Shown in pieces: positions 8,562-16,599 of a stretch of DNA of 64,000 nucleotides. Within the stretch, counting starts at the first letter, position 1. Each line of letters begins with the position of its first letter. The notes under the pieces are model-generated. The model saw only the letters and a list, made by a program, of their open reading frames with translations. It made no database searches and was not told the DNA's origin. Source of the stretch: Marivibrio halodurans (GTDB lineage: Bacteria; Pseudomonadota; Alphaproteobacteria; UBA8366; Aestuariispiraceae). The translations under genes were made by a program, and so were the position numbers. Location of the stretch: positions 62,001-126,000 of the forward strand of contig NZ_JAGMWN010000009.1 of the NCBI RefSeq assembly GCF_017963645.1. Direction: 5' to 3'.

Positions 8562-9059
8562 ATGGTCTTCTGGAAGGTTTGGGACAGGGTTCTCGATGCG
8601 TTGGTCGCGTTCTCGGCCGCGCTTGTCGGCTTGATGGTGGTCGGGGTTTGCGCCGACGTCACTCTCAGAAATCTGGAACTCGGGGGGCTGCCCTGGGTCT
8701 TCGATTTCGTCGAGTACGGCATCCTCGGCGTCACCACGGGAATGGCCGCCTATGTCCTGAAACTCGGCCGTCACGTCGAGGTCGATCTCGTCCTGATGTT
8801 CATGCCGGAGCCCGTGGTCCGGGTGATGCGCACGCTCGCCATGCTGATCGTCATGGGCGCGTCGGCGGCGCTCTGCTGGTACGCGGCCCGCGCGGCGGTC
8901 CAGGCCTTCGAGCAGGGATCGATGATCTTCCGCTACGTCCTCGTGCCGGAATGGATACCTTTCGCGTCGGTCTCCGTGATGTTCGGCACGCTCGCGATCG
9001 AGGCGCTGCGCCGGTGCTTCGTCGCCGGCCGTAAGCCGGGCCCCAATACGGCCTTCTGA
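8562..9059 (+). CDS. dctQ: TRAP transporter small permease, DctQ family (TRAP 1)
   Basis: About 165 residues with four hydrophobic segments, as in DctQ: near VLDALVAFSAALVGLMVVGVC, VEYGILGVTTGMAAYV, LAMLIVMGASAALCWYAA and ASVSVMFGTLAIEAL. The family links the binding protein to the large permease. The start at ATG 8562 was preferred because GAGGGA lies 7 bases upstream. The upstream GTG at 8529 lies inside a hairpin and an ATG at 8544 has poorer spacing. It is followed 41 bp later by dctM. Confidence 0.9.
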   Translation: MVFWKVWDRVLDALVAFSAALVGLMVVGVCADVTLRNLELGGLPWVFDFVEYGILGVTTGMAAYVLKLGRHVEVDLVLMFMPEPVVRVMRTLAMLIVMGASAALCWYAARAAVQAFEQGSMIFRYVLVPEWIPFASVSVMFGTLAIEALRRCFVAGRKPGPNTAF

Positions 9060-9100
9060 CTTCCAACTCATCAGCGCCGGCAAGGGCGAGGGACGACATC

Positions 9101-10417
9101 ATGGAATGGTATTGGGTCATGACCCTGCTGATCGGCACGACGATGGGCCTCATGCTCTTCGGCCTGCCGGTCGCCTTCGCCTTCTTCAGCGCCAATATCG
9201 TCGGCGCGATGGTTTTTCTGGGCGGCGAGACGGGACTGGTTCAAGTCACCCGCAATGCCGTTGATTCGGTTGTCAATTTCACTCTCGCGCCCTTGCTGAT
9301 GTTCATCGCGATGGGCGAGATTCTCTTCCAATGCGGTCTCGCGGTGAAATGTATCGACGCGATCGAGCGCCTGTTCACCCGCGTTCCCGGGCGGTTGAGC
9401 CTCGCGGCTGTCGGCGGTGGAATCGTCTTCTCCGCGCTTTCGGGGTCGAGCATGGCGAACACCGCGATGCTGGGCAGTACCCTCATCCCCGAGATGACGC
9501 GGCGCGGTTATCATCCCAGCATCTCCATGGGTCCGATCATGGCGGTCGGCGGCGTGGCGATGCTGATTCCGCCCTCCAACATGGCCATCCTGCTCGGCAC
9601 GGTCTCTCAGATCCCGATCAGCTATCTGCTGATCGGCGGCATCGTGCCAGGCGTGATGATCGGCCTGACCCATGCCTCGATCGTGCTGGTGCGGTGTCTG
9701 ATAAATCCGAATCTGGCCCCCAATTACGAAGTGCCGCGCCTGCCCTTCTGGGAACGGTGGCGCCCCTTCGTGATCTATGTCATGCCGCTGATGCTGCTTT
9801 TCGTGGTGGTTGTCGGCAGCATTCTGGGCGGTCTGGCGACGCCGACGGAATCGGCGGCCCTCGGCGCCATGGGCGCGCTCCTCTTCAGCGTGGCCTATGG
9901 CCGCTTCAGCTTGCGGATGCTGGGCCGGTCGCTTTACGGCGCGGCCATGATCGGCGGCATGATGCTGCTGATCATCGCGGGGTCGGGAACCTTTTCGCAG
10001 ATTCTCGCCTTCTCCGGCGCGACGCAGGAATTGGTCGCCCTGGTGCAGGAGATCGATCCGGACCCGATCCATGTCGTCATCGGGATGCTGATGATCCTAT
10101 TGCTGCTGGGCATGATCATGGATTCGCTCAGCATGATCCTGCTGACCATCCCCTTCTACATGCCGCTCGCCCAGGCGCTCGGGATCGATGTGATCTGGCT
10201 CGGCATCCTGGTGCTCTTCGCGATCGAGATCAGCGGCATGACACCGCCCTTCGGTCTGTTGCTGTTCGCGATGAAGGGGGTCTCCCCGCCGGGGACGACG
10301 ACGGTGATGATCTATCGCGCGGTCGCGCCCTTCGTGGTGGCGGAGCTGGTGCTGCTGAGCATCCTGCTGCTTTATCCGCCGCTGGTCACCTATCTGCCGT
10401 CACTGATACAGAATTAG
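9101..10417 (+). CDS. dctM: TRAP transporter large permease, DctM family (TRAP 1)
   Basis: 438 residues and about 12 hydrophobic segments. It has DctM landmarks such as SGSSMANTAMLGSTLIPEM and GGVAMLIPPSNMAILLG in the first half, and a repeat of the scaffold in the second half with LGMIMDSLSMILLTIPFYMP and EISGMTPPFGLLLFAMKG. It is the sodium-coupled transport subunit in the inner membrane. It is co-transcribed with the preceding dctP and dctQ and probably with the aspartate-dehydrogenase-like gene 61 bp downstream. Confidence 0.93.
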   Translation: MEWYWVMTLLIGTTMGLMLFGLPVAFAFFSANIVGAMVFLGGETGLVQVTRNAVDSVVNFTLAPLLMFIAMGEILFQCGLAVKCIDAIERLFTRVPGRLSLAAVGGGIVFSALSGSSMANTAMLGSTLIPEMTRRGYHPSISMGPIMAVGGVAMLIPPSNMAILLGTVSQIPISYLLIGGIVPGVMIGLTHASIVLVRCLINPNLAPNYEVPRLPFWERWRPFVIYVMPLMLLFVVVVGSILGGLATPTESAALGAMGALLFSVAYGRFSLRMLGRSLYGAAMIGGMMLLIIAGSGTFSQILAFSGATQELVALVQEIDPDPIHVVIGMLMILLLLGMIMDSLSMILLTIPFYMPLAQALGIDVIWLGILVLFAIEISGMTPPFGLLLFAMKGVSPPGTTTVMIYRAVAPFVVAELVLLSILLLYPPLVTYLPSLIQN

Positions 10418-10478
10418 CGGGGGGCCGGGGCTCGCCCCCTTCCCCTCCTTCGCGATACGGGGCATGGGAACTGGTCGG

Positions 10479-11288
10479 ATGCTTTCGATTCTTCTGATCG
10501 GCTACGGGCCGATCGCCGCCTACGCGGCGGAAAAATTCGCGTCGGAGCCCGATATACGCCTGGCCGGGGTTCTGGCCCGCCCGGGACGGGAGGACGCGGC
10601 GCGCGCGCTGCTGGACCCCGGGGGCGCGGGAGGCGCGGTCTGGACCGACGCCGCCGCGATTCCGCCGGGCGCTGTCGATATCGCCGCCGATTGCGCGGGG
10701 CATGCGGGTTTGTCGATGCATGGGGCCGGGTTGCTCGCGGCGGGGATCGACGTGGTGTCGCTGTCGGTCGGCGCGTTGGCCGACCCGGCGCTCGCCGAGG
10801 CGTTGGAGCGCGCGGGGCGTGCCGGCGGCGGGTGCCTGGAACTGGCGCCGGGGGCGATCGCGGGCATCGATGCCTTGACGGCCGCGGCCGTCGGCGGGCT
10901 TTCGAGCGTGCGGTATATCGCGCGCAAGCCCCCCGCCGGCTGGAAGGGCACGCCGGCCGAGGAAATCCTCGACCTCGACCGGCTGCAAGGCCCGGCGGAG
11001 CATTTCCGGGGGCCGGCGCGGGAAGCCGCGCGGCGCTATCCCAAGAATGCCAATGTCGCGGCGATGGTCGCGCTCGCCGGTCTCGGTCTGGACGAGACGG
11101 AGGCGGTACTGATCGCCGACCCGACCCTGTCCGGCAATCGGCACGAGGTCGAGGCGGAGGGCGATTTCGGACGCCTCGTCTTGGCGCTCGACGGGCGCAC
11201 CCTGCCGGATAATCCAAAATCCTCCGCGCTCGCGGCCATGAGCCTCGTTCGGACGATCCGCCGCCGGGCGCGCGTCATTCGCATCTGA
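10479..11288 (+). CDS. nadX: L-aspartate dehydrogenase-like protein
   Basis: About 269 residues. An N-terminal Rossmann motif is seen in ILLIGYGPIAAYAAEKF, and the C-terminal part has the family signature YPKNANVAAMVALAGLGLDET. Aspartate dehydrogenases interconvert aspartate and iminoaspartate or oxaloacetate with NAD(P). Here there are no nadA or nadC genes, and the position at the end of a TRAP operon argues for a catabolic amino-acid or imino-acid role and not NAD synthesis; that is inference. The start is uncertain: ATG 10464 adds five residues, and 10479 better matches the usual N terminus. Confidence 0.8.
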   Translation: MLSILLIGYGPIAAYAAEKFASEPDIRLAGVLARPGREDAARALLDPGGAGGAVWTDAAAIPPGAVDIAADCAGHAGLSMHGAGLLAAGIDVVSLSVGALADPALAEALERAGRAGGGCLELAPGAIAGIDALTAAAVGGLSSVRYIARKPPAGWKGTPAEEILDLDRLQGPAEHFRGPAREAARRYPKNANVAAMVALAGLGLDETEAVLIADPTLSGNRHEVEAEGDFGRLVLALDGRTLPDNPKSSALAAMSLVRTIRRRARVIRI

Positions 11289-11324
11289 CGGGGCGGGCGG
11301 GTCCGGTTCCAGTGGCCGGCGCGC

Positions 11325-12113
11325 TCAGTGCAGCCCGTCGGTGGCGCCGCCGTCGACCGCGATCTGAACCCCTTGGATATGCCGGGCGGCGGGGTCGCAC
11401 AGGAAGGCGACGGTCGTCGCCACGTCCTCGGGCGTGCCGATCCGACGGATGCCGGAGGCGGCCTCGCTCTTGGCGGTCGCCTCCTCGACGGAGATGCCTT
11501 GCGCCTCGGCTTGCTGTTCCAGCAGGCGCCGCATCCGGTCCGAGGCGGTCATGCCCGGATGGACGATATTCACATTCACATCGTCCATCAGCCCCTGCTT
11601 CGAGAGCGCCTTGGTGAAATGGGCCAGCGCCGCGTTGACCGCGCCGCCGATCATGAAGCCCGGCGCCGGTGAATAGGCCGCCGCCCCGCCGATATTGATC
11701 ACGGTCCCGTGGCTTTCGACCAGCAGGGGCCAGAGCGCGCGGGTCAGCCGCACCGCCCCGTGGAATTTCAGCGCGAACCCCGCCATCCAGTCCGCGTCCG
11801 GTTGGGCGGGGAAGGCACCGGCCTTGGTATCGCCGGCGCAATTGACCAGGATGTCGACGCGGCCGAAACGCTCCCGCGCGGCCGCCGCCGCTTCCTCCAC
11901 CCCGTCGAGCGCGCCGAGATCGACGGCGGCCCAGCCGGCGCGTCGTCCCGTCGCCTCGATCGCCTCGGCGACCTCCGCCAGGGCGTCGGCGGAGCGCGCG
12001 ATCAGGAAGCAGTCGCAGCCGTCCGCCGCCAGACGTTCCGCGATGGCGCGGCCGATTCCCTTGCTCGCGCCGGTGACGACGGCGACCTTGCCGTTCATGC
12101 TGGACGGGCTCAT
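11325..12113 (-). CDS. SDR family NAD(P)-dependent oxidoreductase
   Basis: 262 residues, classical short-chain dehydrogenase. The cofactor motif is TGASKGIGRAIAERL near residue 14 and the NAG-type motif appears as NCAGDTKAG. The usual YxxxK catalytic region is unclear: the expected segment reads SPAPGFMIGGAVNAALAHFTKAL, where Tyr and Lys of the YxxxK motif appear replaced, so catalysis may be altered. The C terminus has the typical HIQGVQIAVDGGATDGLH. It lies 54 bp downstream of the iclR gene on the same strand, probably one transcript. Confidence 0.85.
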   Translation of the reverse strand: MSPSSMNGKVAVVTGASKGIGRAIAERLAADGCDCFLIARSADALAEVAEAIEATGRRAGWAAVDLGALDGVEEAAAAARERFGRVDILVNCAGDTKAGAFPAQPDADWMAGFALKFHGAVRLTRALWPLLVESHGTVINIGGAAAYSPAPGFMIGGAVNAALAHFTKALSKQGLMDDVNVNIVHPGMTASDRMRRLLEQQAEAQGISVEEATAKSEAASGIRRIGTPEDVATTVAFLCDPAARHIQGVQIAVDGGATDGLH

Positions 12114-12167
12114 GTCTTCCCCTCTTCGATGATGTCCGTTGGTTCGTTCGCAGGTGCGCCGGGGCGG

Positions 12168-13004
12168 TCAGGCGGAGTCCGCCCTCCCGTCTTCCGCCGC
12201 CCCGCCCGGCGTCGGGTGCGTGTGTCCCAGGCTCTCCGACAATTCGGCCGCGATCGCCGCCGTGCGCGGGATATAGGTGGCCATGTCGGAGAAGGACATG
12301 CGCCAAACCGGGCCGGAGAACCCGATCGCACCGATCACCTTCCCCCGGAAGTCGCGCACGGGCGCGGCCATGCAGCGAACTTCCGCGTTATATTCGCAAT
12401 CGTCGAAGGCGACGCCCTCGTGTCGCGCCTTCTCCACCTGAAGGCGCAGTTCGGTTGGCCCCTTCAGCGTGTTGGAGGTATGGGCGTCGAAGGCGATGGC
12501 ATGCGTCGCGGTTTCGTATTCCGCCTCGTCCAGGCCGGAGAGCAGCGCCTTGCCGATCGCCGTGCAATAGAGCGGGCGCAGCGTGCCCGCGCGCTCCGTC
12601 ATTTGCAGCGCCTTGGAACCGGAGGCCCGCGCCAGGATCAGGGCGCTGTCGCGTTCCCATATGGCGAAATGCGTACTCTCCCCCGTTTCCTCGGCCAGGC
12701 GGTCCAGGAAGGGGGCGACGGTGTTGGACAGCTCGATCTCGTCATGGCAGGCGGAGGCCAGCAGGAAGATGCCCCGGCCGACGCGATATCGCTTGCTGTC
12801 GCCCATGGCGTGGAGATAGCCCAGCGCCGTCAATGTCTTGATCAGGTGATAGAGGGTGCTGGTATGCAGCCCGAGCGCGCGGCTCAGATGGGTCAGGGTC
12901 ACCCCGTCGCGGTGCCGCGCCGTTTCCTCCAGGATCGCGAAGGCACGCTCCAGGGATTGGATTCGACCGGCGGCCTTCTCGGGCTTTTCCGTATCATCAC
13001 GCAT
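12168..13004 (-). CDS. IclR family transcriptional regulator
   Basis: 278 residues. An N-terminal winged helix-turn-helix (LERAFAILEETA, then THLSRALGLHTSTLYHLIKTL, residues about 18-75) and a C-terminal IclR effector domain with RPLYCTAIGKALLSGL and a late FSGPVWRM segment. It faces the tctCBA operon across a 309-bp gap full of palindromes and probably controls that operon and itself. IclR proteins in such positions commonly sense an aromatic or sugar-acid ligand. The ligand here is unknown. Confidence 0.92.
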   Translation of the reverse strand: MRDDTEKPEKAAGRIQSLERAFAILEETARHRDGVTLTHLSRALGLHTSTLYHLIKTLTALGYLHAMGDSKRYRVGRGIFLLASACHDEIELSNTVAPFLDRLAEETGESTHFAIWERDSALILARASGSKALQMTERAGTLRPLYCTAIGKALLSGLDEAEYETATHAIAFDAHTSNTLKGPTELRLQVEKARHEGVAFDDCEYNAEVRCMAAPVRDFRGKVIGAIGFSGPVWRMSFSDMATYIPRTAAIAAELSESLGHTHPTPGGAAEDGRADSA

Positions 13005-13313
13005 CGCTATTCCTCCATCATGATGTGAGTGGTATACTCACGATGTGAGCAAATCAAGGGGGTTTCGAAACCCCGCACATGATGCGGCGCATTCAAACCC
13101 CAGGATGCGATGGGTTTACTGGATATCAACCACCGCATGGTTTGTTTTCTCATATAGTGAAATTAAAAAAATAATATGAGAAAATTTATTGACAGAGAAA
13201 TCCCCCACCTCGCATAACCTTGCCAGCGTCGGTCAAGAGACGCGGAACAAGAAACCCGGCCGTCGATGTCGGGTCTCCAAGCAGGCGAACTGCACATCCA
13301 AGGGAGATGCGAA
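13005..13313. promoter_or_regulatory. iclR-tctC intergenic control region with four palindromes
   Basis: This gap has no gene. It holds GTGAGT-N5-ACTCAC at 13025-13041, a perfect 16-bp palindrome GGGGTTTCGAAACCCC at 13059-13074, AAACCC-N11-GGGTTT at 13095-13117, and an 11-bp perfect inverted repeat TTTTCTCATAT/ATATGAGAAAA at 13145-13155 and 13174-13184 around an A-rich spacer. These are candidates for IclR operators controlling both directions. Confidence 0.6.
13189..13218 (+). promoter_or_regulatory. Candidate sigma-70 promoter of the tctCBA operon
   Basis: TTGACA at 13189-13194 and CATAAC at 13213-13218 with an 18-bp spacer, directly after the AT-rich inverted repeat that ends at 13184. 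A regulator bound to that repeat would sit just upstream of RNA polymerase, as an activator might. Confidence 0.5.
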
Positions 13314-14333
13314 ATGTCCAAGTCCAAGAGTACGCTGGTATCGGCGGTGCGGCGGACGGTCGTCGGGGCCGGTCTTCTCGCCTCGGCCATCGGCCTATCC
13401 TCGGGTCTCGGCGCCGGTCCGGCGCTGGCCGACGACGATTGGCCCAACCGGCCGATCACCATGATCGTGCCGTGGGGCGCGGGGGGCGGGACGGATACCG
13501 TGGCCCGCACGCTGGCGGCCGCGATGGAACAGAATCTGGGGCAGCCGGTGAATGTCGTGAACCGCACCGGCGGGTCGGGCCTGATCGGCCATAACGCGAT
13601 GGCGAGCGCGAAGCCGGACGGCTACACGATCGGCACGATCAACGTCGATCTCAGCCAACTCGTCTGCAAGGGACTGACCGACCTCTCGGCCGATAAATTC
13701 ACGCATATCGCGCTGCTCAACGCCGAAGCCGCGGCGGTCAGCGTCGGTGGGGAGTCCGAGTTCGATTCGCTCGAAGCCGCGCTCGACGCGATCCGGAACG
13801 AGCCGGCCGGCACCTATACCGCCTCCGGTACCGGCACGGGCGGCATCTATCACCTCGCCTGGGCGGGGCTGTTGGTGGAAGCCGGGATCGACCCGGCGAA
13901 GGTCGCCTGGGTTCCGTCCCAGGGCGGCGGTCCCTCGCTCAAGGACGTGGCCGCCGGGGCGGTCACCTTCGTCACCCCGCCGTTGTCCACCGCCTTGCCG
14001 CTGGTCAAGGCGGGCAAGGTGAAGCCGCTCGCCACCATGGGGGCGGAGCGGTTCGAGAAGCTGCCGGACGTGCCGACCGTGAAGGAGGCCGTCGGCGTCG
14101 ACTGGACCTCCCAGACCTGGCGGATGATCGGCGCGCCCGCGGGCCTGTCGGACGATCTGCGGGACAAGCTCGTCGAGGCGGTTCGTGCCGCCTATGACAG
14201 CGAGACCTTCACGGACTTCATGAACGAGCGTGGGTTCTCCAAGACCTGGATGGGCCCGGAGGAGGCGCGGGCGTTCCATGCGTCCGAGGATACCGCGATC
14301 TGCGAGGTGATGAAGGCCGCCGGCCTGCAATAG
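13314..14333 (+). CDS. tctC: Tripartite tricarboxylate transporter substrate-binding protein (TctC/Bug family)
   Basis: 339 residues with a signal peptide of about 40 residues ending near GPALA. The mature part begins DDDWPNRPITMIVPWGAGGGTDTVAR, the standard Bug-family opening whose two loops grip the carboxylate ligand. A second ligand loop is YTASGTGTGGIYHLAW. The start was set at 13314 because AGGGAG precedes it; an earlier ATG at 13266 would spoil the signal peptide. It is the first gene of a plus-strand operon running to about 24.9 kb and is separated from tctB by a hairpin. Confidence 0.93.
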   Translation: MSKSKSTLVSAVRRTVVGAGLLASAIGLSSGLGAGPALADDDWPNRPITMIVPWGAGGGTDTVARTLAAAMEQNLGQPVNVVNRTGGSGLIGHNAMASAKPDGYTIGTINVDLSQLVCKGLTDLSADKFTHIALLNAEAAAVSVGGESEFDSLEAALDAIRNEPAGTYTASGTGTGGIYHLAWAGLLVEAGIDPAKVAWVPSQGGGPSLKDVAAGAVTFVTPPLSTALPLVKAGKVKPLATMGAERFEKLPDVPTVKEAVGVDWTSQTWRMIGAPAGLSDDLRDKLVEAVRAAYDSETFTDFMNERGFSKTWMGPEEARAFHASEDTAICEVMKAAGLQ

Positions 14334-14351
14334 GCCCGGCCATCGGGGAAG

Positions 14352-14386
14352 GGACGGTGGCGACGTGCTAAGGCGCGCCGCCGTCC
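14352..14386 (+). other. Intercistronic hairpin between tctC and tctB
   Basis: 11-bp stem with one G-T wobble (GGACGGTGGCG with CGCCGCCGTCC), loop of 13 nt and no T run. It occupies the same position as the hairpins beside the binding-protein genes of the two TRAP operons, so it may set the ratio of binding protein to permease. Confidence 0.6.
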
Positions 14387-14446
14387 ACCCCTCTCCGTCC
14401 CCGAGGCTTCCGTCCTTACCCCATGCGAGCGAATCGAGGTCTTCCC

Positions 14447-14989
14447 ATGAAGGTCAATGATGCGATCACGGGCGCGCTGTTCCTGCTGCTGGCGATCCTC
14501 GCCTTCGTGCATGCGGGCAGCTTCGCCGCCATGCCGGGCGTGCCCTATGGCCCCAGCCTGTTTCCCCGCGTGGTCGCCGGGGTGATGGGGCTCGGCGGGT
14601 TGCTGCTGATGATCAACGGCCTGCGGGCACGCCGCGCCGCGGGAGGAGACCCCGGAAATGGGTCGGCGGGTGGTTTGGCGGATGGGGCGGCCGGCCGCTG
14701 GGTCACGCTCGCCGATTGGGCGCGGCGCGGGCGCAGTTATCTTCTCTTCCTCGCCATCGTCGGGGTCATGCTCTTCTATATTCTGGCGGCCGACATGCTC
14801 GGTTTCCTGCCGACGGTGCTGGCGATGCTGATCGCCTTGTTGAGCGTGACCCGGGGGTTGGGTCGAAGCCTTTCCAACGTGGTCATCGCGCTGCTCACCG
14901 CCGTGGGAATCTACCTCCTTTTCGGGTTGGCGCTGCGCGTGCCCCTGCCGGTCGGGCCGGTGGAGGATATGCTGCGGGGGATTCTCTGA
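14447..14989 (+). CDS. tctB: Tripartite tricarboxylate transporter small permease (TctB family)
   Basis: About 180 residues with four or five hydrophobic segments: an N-terminal AITGALFLLLAILAFVHAG, then VVAGVMGLGGLLLMI, YLLFLAIVGVMLFYILAADMLGF and a C-terminal pair ending in GIYLLFGLALRVPLPVG. The last motif is typical of TctB. The ATG at 14447 has GAGG upstream. Its TGA shares a base with the ATG of tctA, so the two are translationally coupled. Confidence 0.9.
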   Translation: MKVNDAITGALFLLLAILAFVHAGSFAAMPGVPYGPSLFPRVVAGVMGLGGLLLMINGLRARRAAGGDPGNGSAGGLADGAAGRWVTLADWARRGRSYLLFLAIVGVMLFYILAADMLGFLPTVLAMLIALLSVTRGLGRSLSNVVIALLTAVGIYLLFGLALRVPLPVGPVEDMLRGIL

Positions 14990-16527
14990 TGGAAAACCTG
15001 CTCGCCGCGATCGATCTCGTCTTCCGTCTCGACATCCTGCTGGTGATTCTGGGGGCCTGTGTCTTCGGCATCTTCGCCGGCGCCATTCCCGGCATCTCCG
15101 CGACCGTCGCGGTCGCGTTGCTGGTGCCGATCACCTTCTTCATGGAACCGGTGGCGGCGCTCGCCGCGATCGCCACCGCCGTCGCCATGGCGATCTTCGC
15201 CGGGGATCTGCCGGGCGCGCTGCTGCGCATACCGGGCACGCCCGCCTCCGCCGCCTATGCGGAGGAGGCGCACGAGATGACCCGCAAGGGCCAGGGGGCG
15301 AACGCGCTCACCATCGCGCTGTTCTGTTCCGTGCTGGGCGGGGTCGTGGGCACGCTGGCGCTCAGCTTCTCCGCGCCGCTGCTGGCCGAGTTCTCACTGG
15401 AATTCCAGTATTACGAATATTTCTGGCTCGCCTGCATCGGGCTTTCGACCGCGGCGCTCGTCTCGGCCACCAATCCGGTGAAGGGGCTGGTCTCGCTCTC
15501 GATCGGGCTGCTGCTGGCGATGGTCGGGCTGGACCTGATTTCCGGCGCGCCGCGCTTCACCTTCGGCACGTTCGAATTGATGGAGGGCATCCACTTCATC
15601 CCCGTGATGATCGGTGTCTTCGCCGTGGCGGAGGTGATGCGCAACCTGATCCATCCCCCGCGCGGCGCGGAGGCCGATACGCGTGAGCAACCGGTCGATT
15701 ACCGCGCGGTCGGACGAACCGTCTGGCGCTATCGCAACAATGTCGCGCGCGGCTCGCTGATCGGGACGTTGGTGGGCGCGCTGCCCGGCGCGGGCTCCGA
15801 CATCGCGTCCTGGGTTTCCTTCGGTGTCGCCAAGCGCTTCTCCAGGACGCCGGAGAAGTTCGGCACCGGCCATCCGGAAGGCATCGTCGCGGCCAGCGCG
15901 TCGAACAACGCGGCCACCTGTTCCACCTGGATTCCCTCCATCGTCTTCGGCATTCCTGGGGATTCCGTGACCGCCATCGTGATCGGCGTCCTGTTCCTGA
16001 AGGGGTTGGAGCCCGGACCGACGGTGTTCGTGGAGAACGCGCCGCTGGTCTATTCGATCTTCGTCGCCTTCCTGATCGCGAACCTGTTCCTGATCCCGGT
16101 CGGCTATGTCGCCATCAAGCTGGCCAAGCAATTGCTGCGCGTGCCGCGCGACGTGCTGATGCCGATCATCCTGGTCTTCACCATGGTCGGCGCCTACGCG
16201 ATCAACAATTCGATGATGGGGATCGCCACGGCGCTCGCCGCCGGCATCCTCTCCTTCTTCATGCAGGAGAACGACTATCCGGTCGCGCCGCTGATCCTGG
16301 GCATGGTGATCGGCGTGTTGCTGGAGGAGAACTTCATGCAGGCGATGATCGCTCAACGCGGCGATCTGACCGCGTTTTTCGGCCGGCCGATCGCGGCCGT
16401 GCTGGGCACGGTGACGATCCTGATCTGGCTGGCGCCGATCGCCGCTTATATCGCCCGCCGCCGGAAGGCACCGGCCGACCCGAAGGAGGCGCGGGCCGGG
16501 TCGGGTGCGGGGCCGTCCGCCCGATGA
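14989..16527 (+). CDS. tctA: Tripartite tricarboxylate transporter large permease (TctA family)
   Basis: 512 residues, the usual size, with about 12 membrane segments. It carries TctA signatures: GIFAGAIPGISATVAVALLVP near the N terminus, and the repeated loop VGALPGAGSDIASWVSF in the middle together with GVPGD-like GIPGDSVTAIVIGVL. The C-terminal LGMVIGVLLEENFMQAM is also typical. The ATG overlaps the TGA of tctB by one base. Sodium- or proton-driven uptake of a solute captured by TctC is expected. Confidence 0.95.
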   Translation: MENLLAAIDLVFRLDILLVILGACVFGIFAGAIPGISATVAVALLVPITFFMEPVAALAAIATAVAMAIFAGDLPGALLRIPGTPASAAYAEEAHEMTRKGQGANALTIALFCSVLGGVVGTLALSFSAPLLAEFSLEFQYYEYFWLACIGLSTAALVSATNPVKGLVSLSIGLLLAMVGLDLISGAPRFTFGTFELMEGIHFIPVMIGVFAVAEVMRNLIHPPRGAEADTREQPVDYRAVGRTVWRYRNNVARGSLIGTLVGALPGAGSDIASWVSFGVAKRFSRTPEKFGTGHPEGIVAASASNNAATCSTWIPSIVFGIPGDSVTAIVIGVLFLKGLEPGPTVFVENAPLVYSIFVAFLIANLFLIPVGYVAIKLAKQLLRVPRDVLMPIILVFTMVGAYAINNSMMGIATALAAGILSFFMQENDYPVAPLILGMVIGVLLEENFMQAMIAQRGDLTAFFGRPIAAVLGTVTILIWLAPIAAYIARRRKAPADPKEARAGSGAGPSAR

Positions 16528-16599
16528 CCGGCCCGGCAACGAACACTGACTTCAAGGAACACCGCGTCGTGAGCGCGCGCTTAATGGGAGATCGATCGG

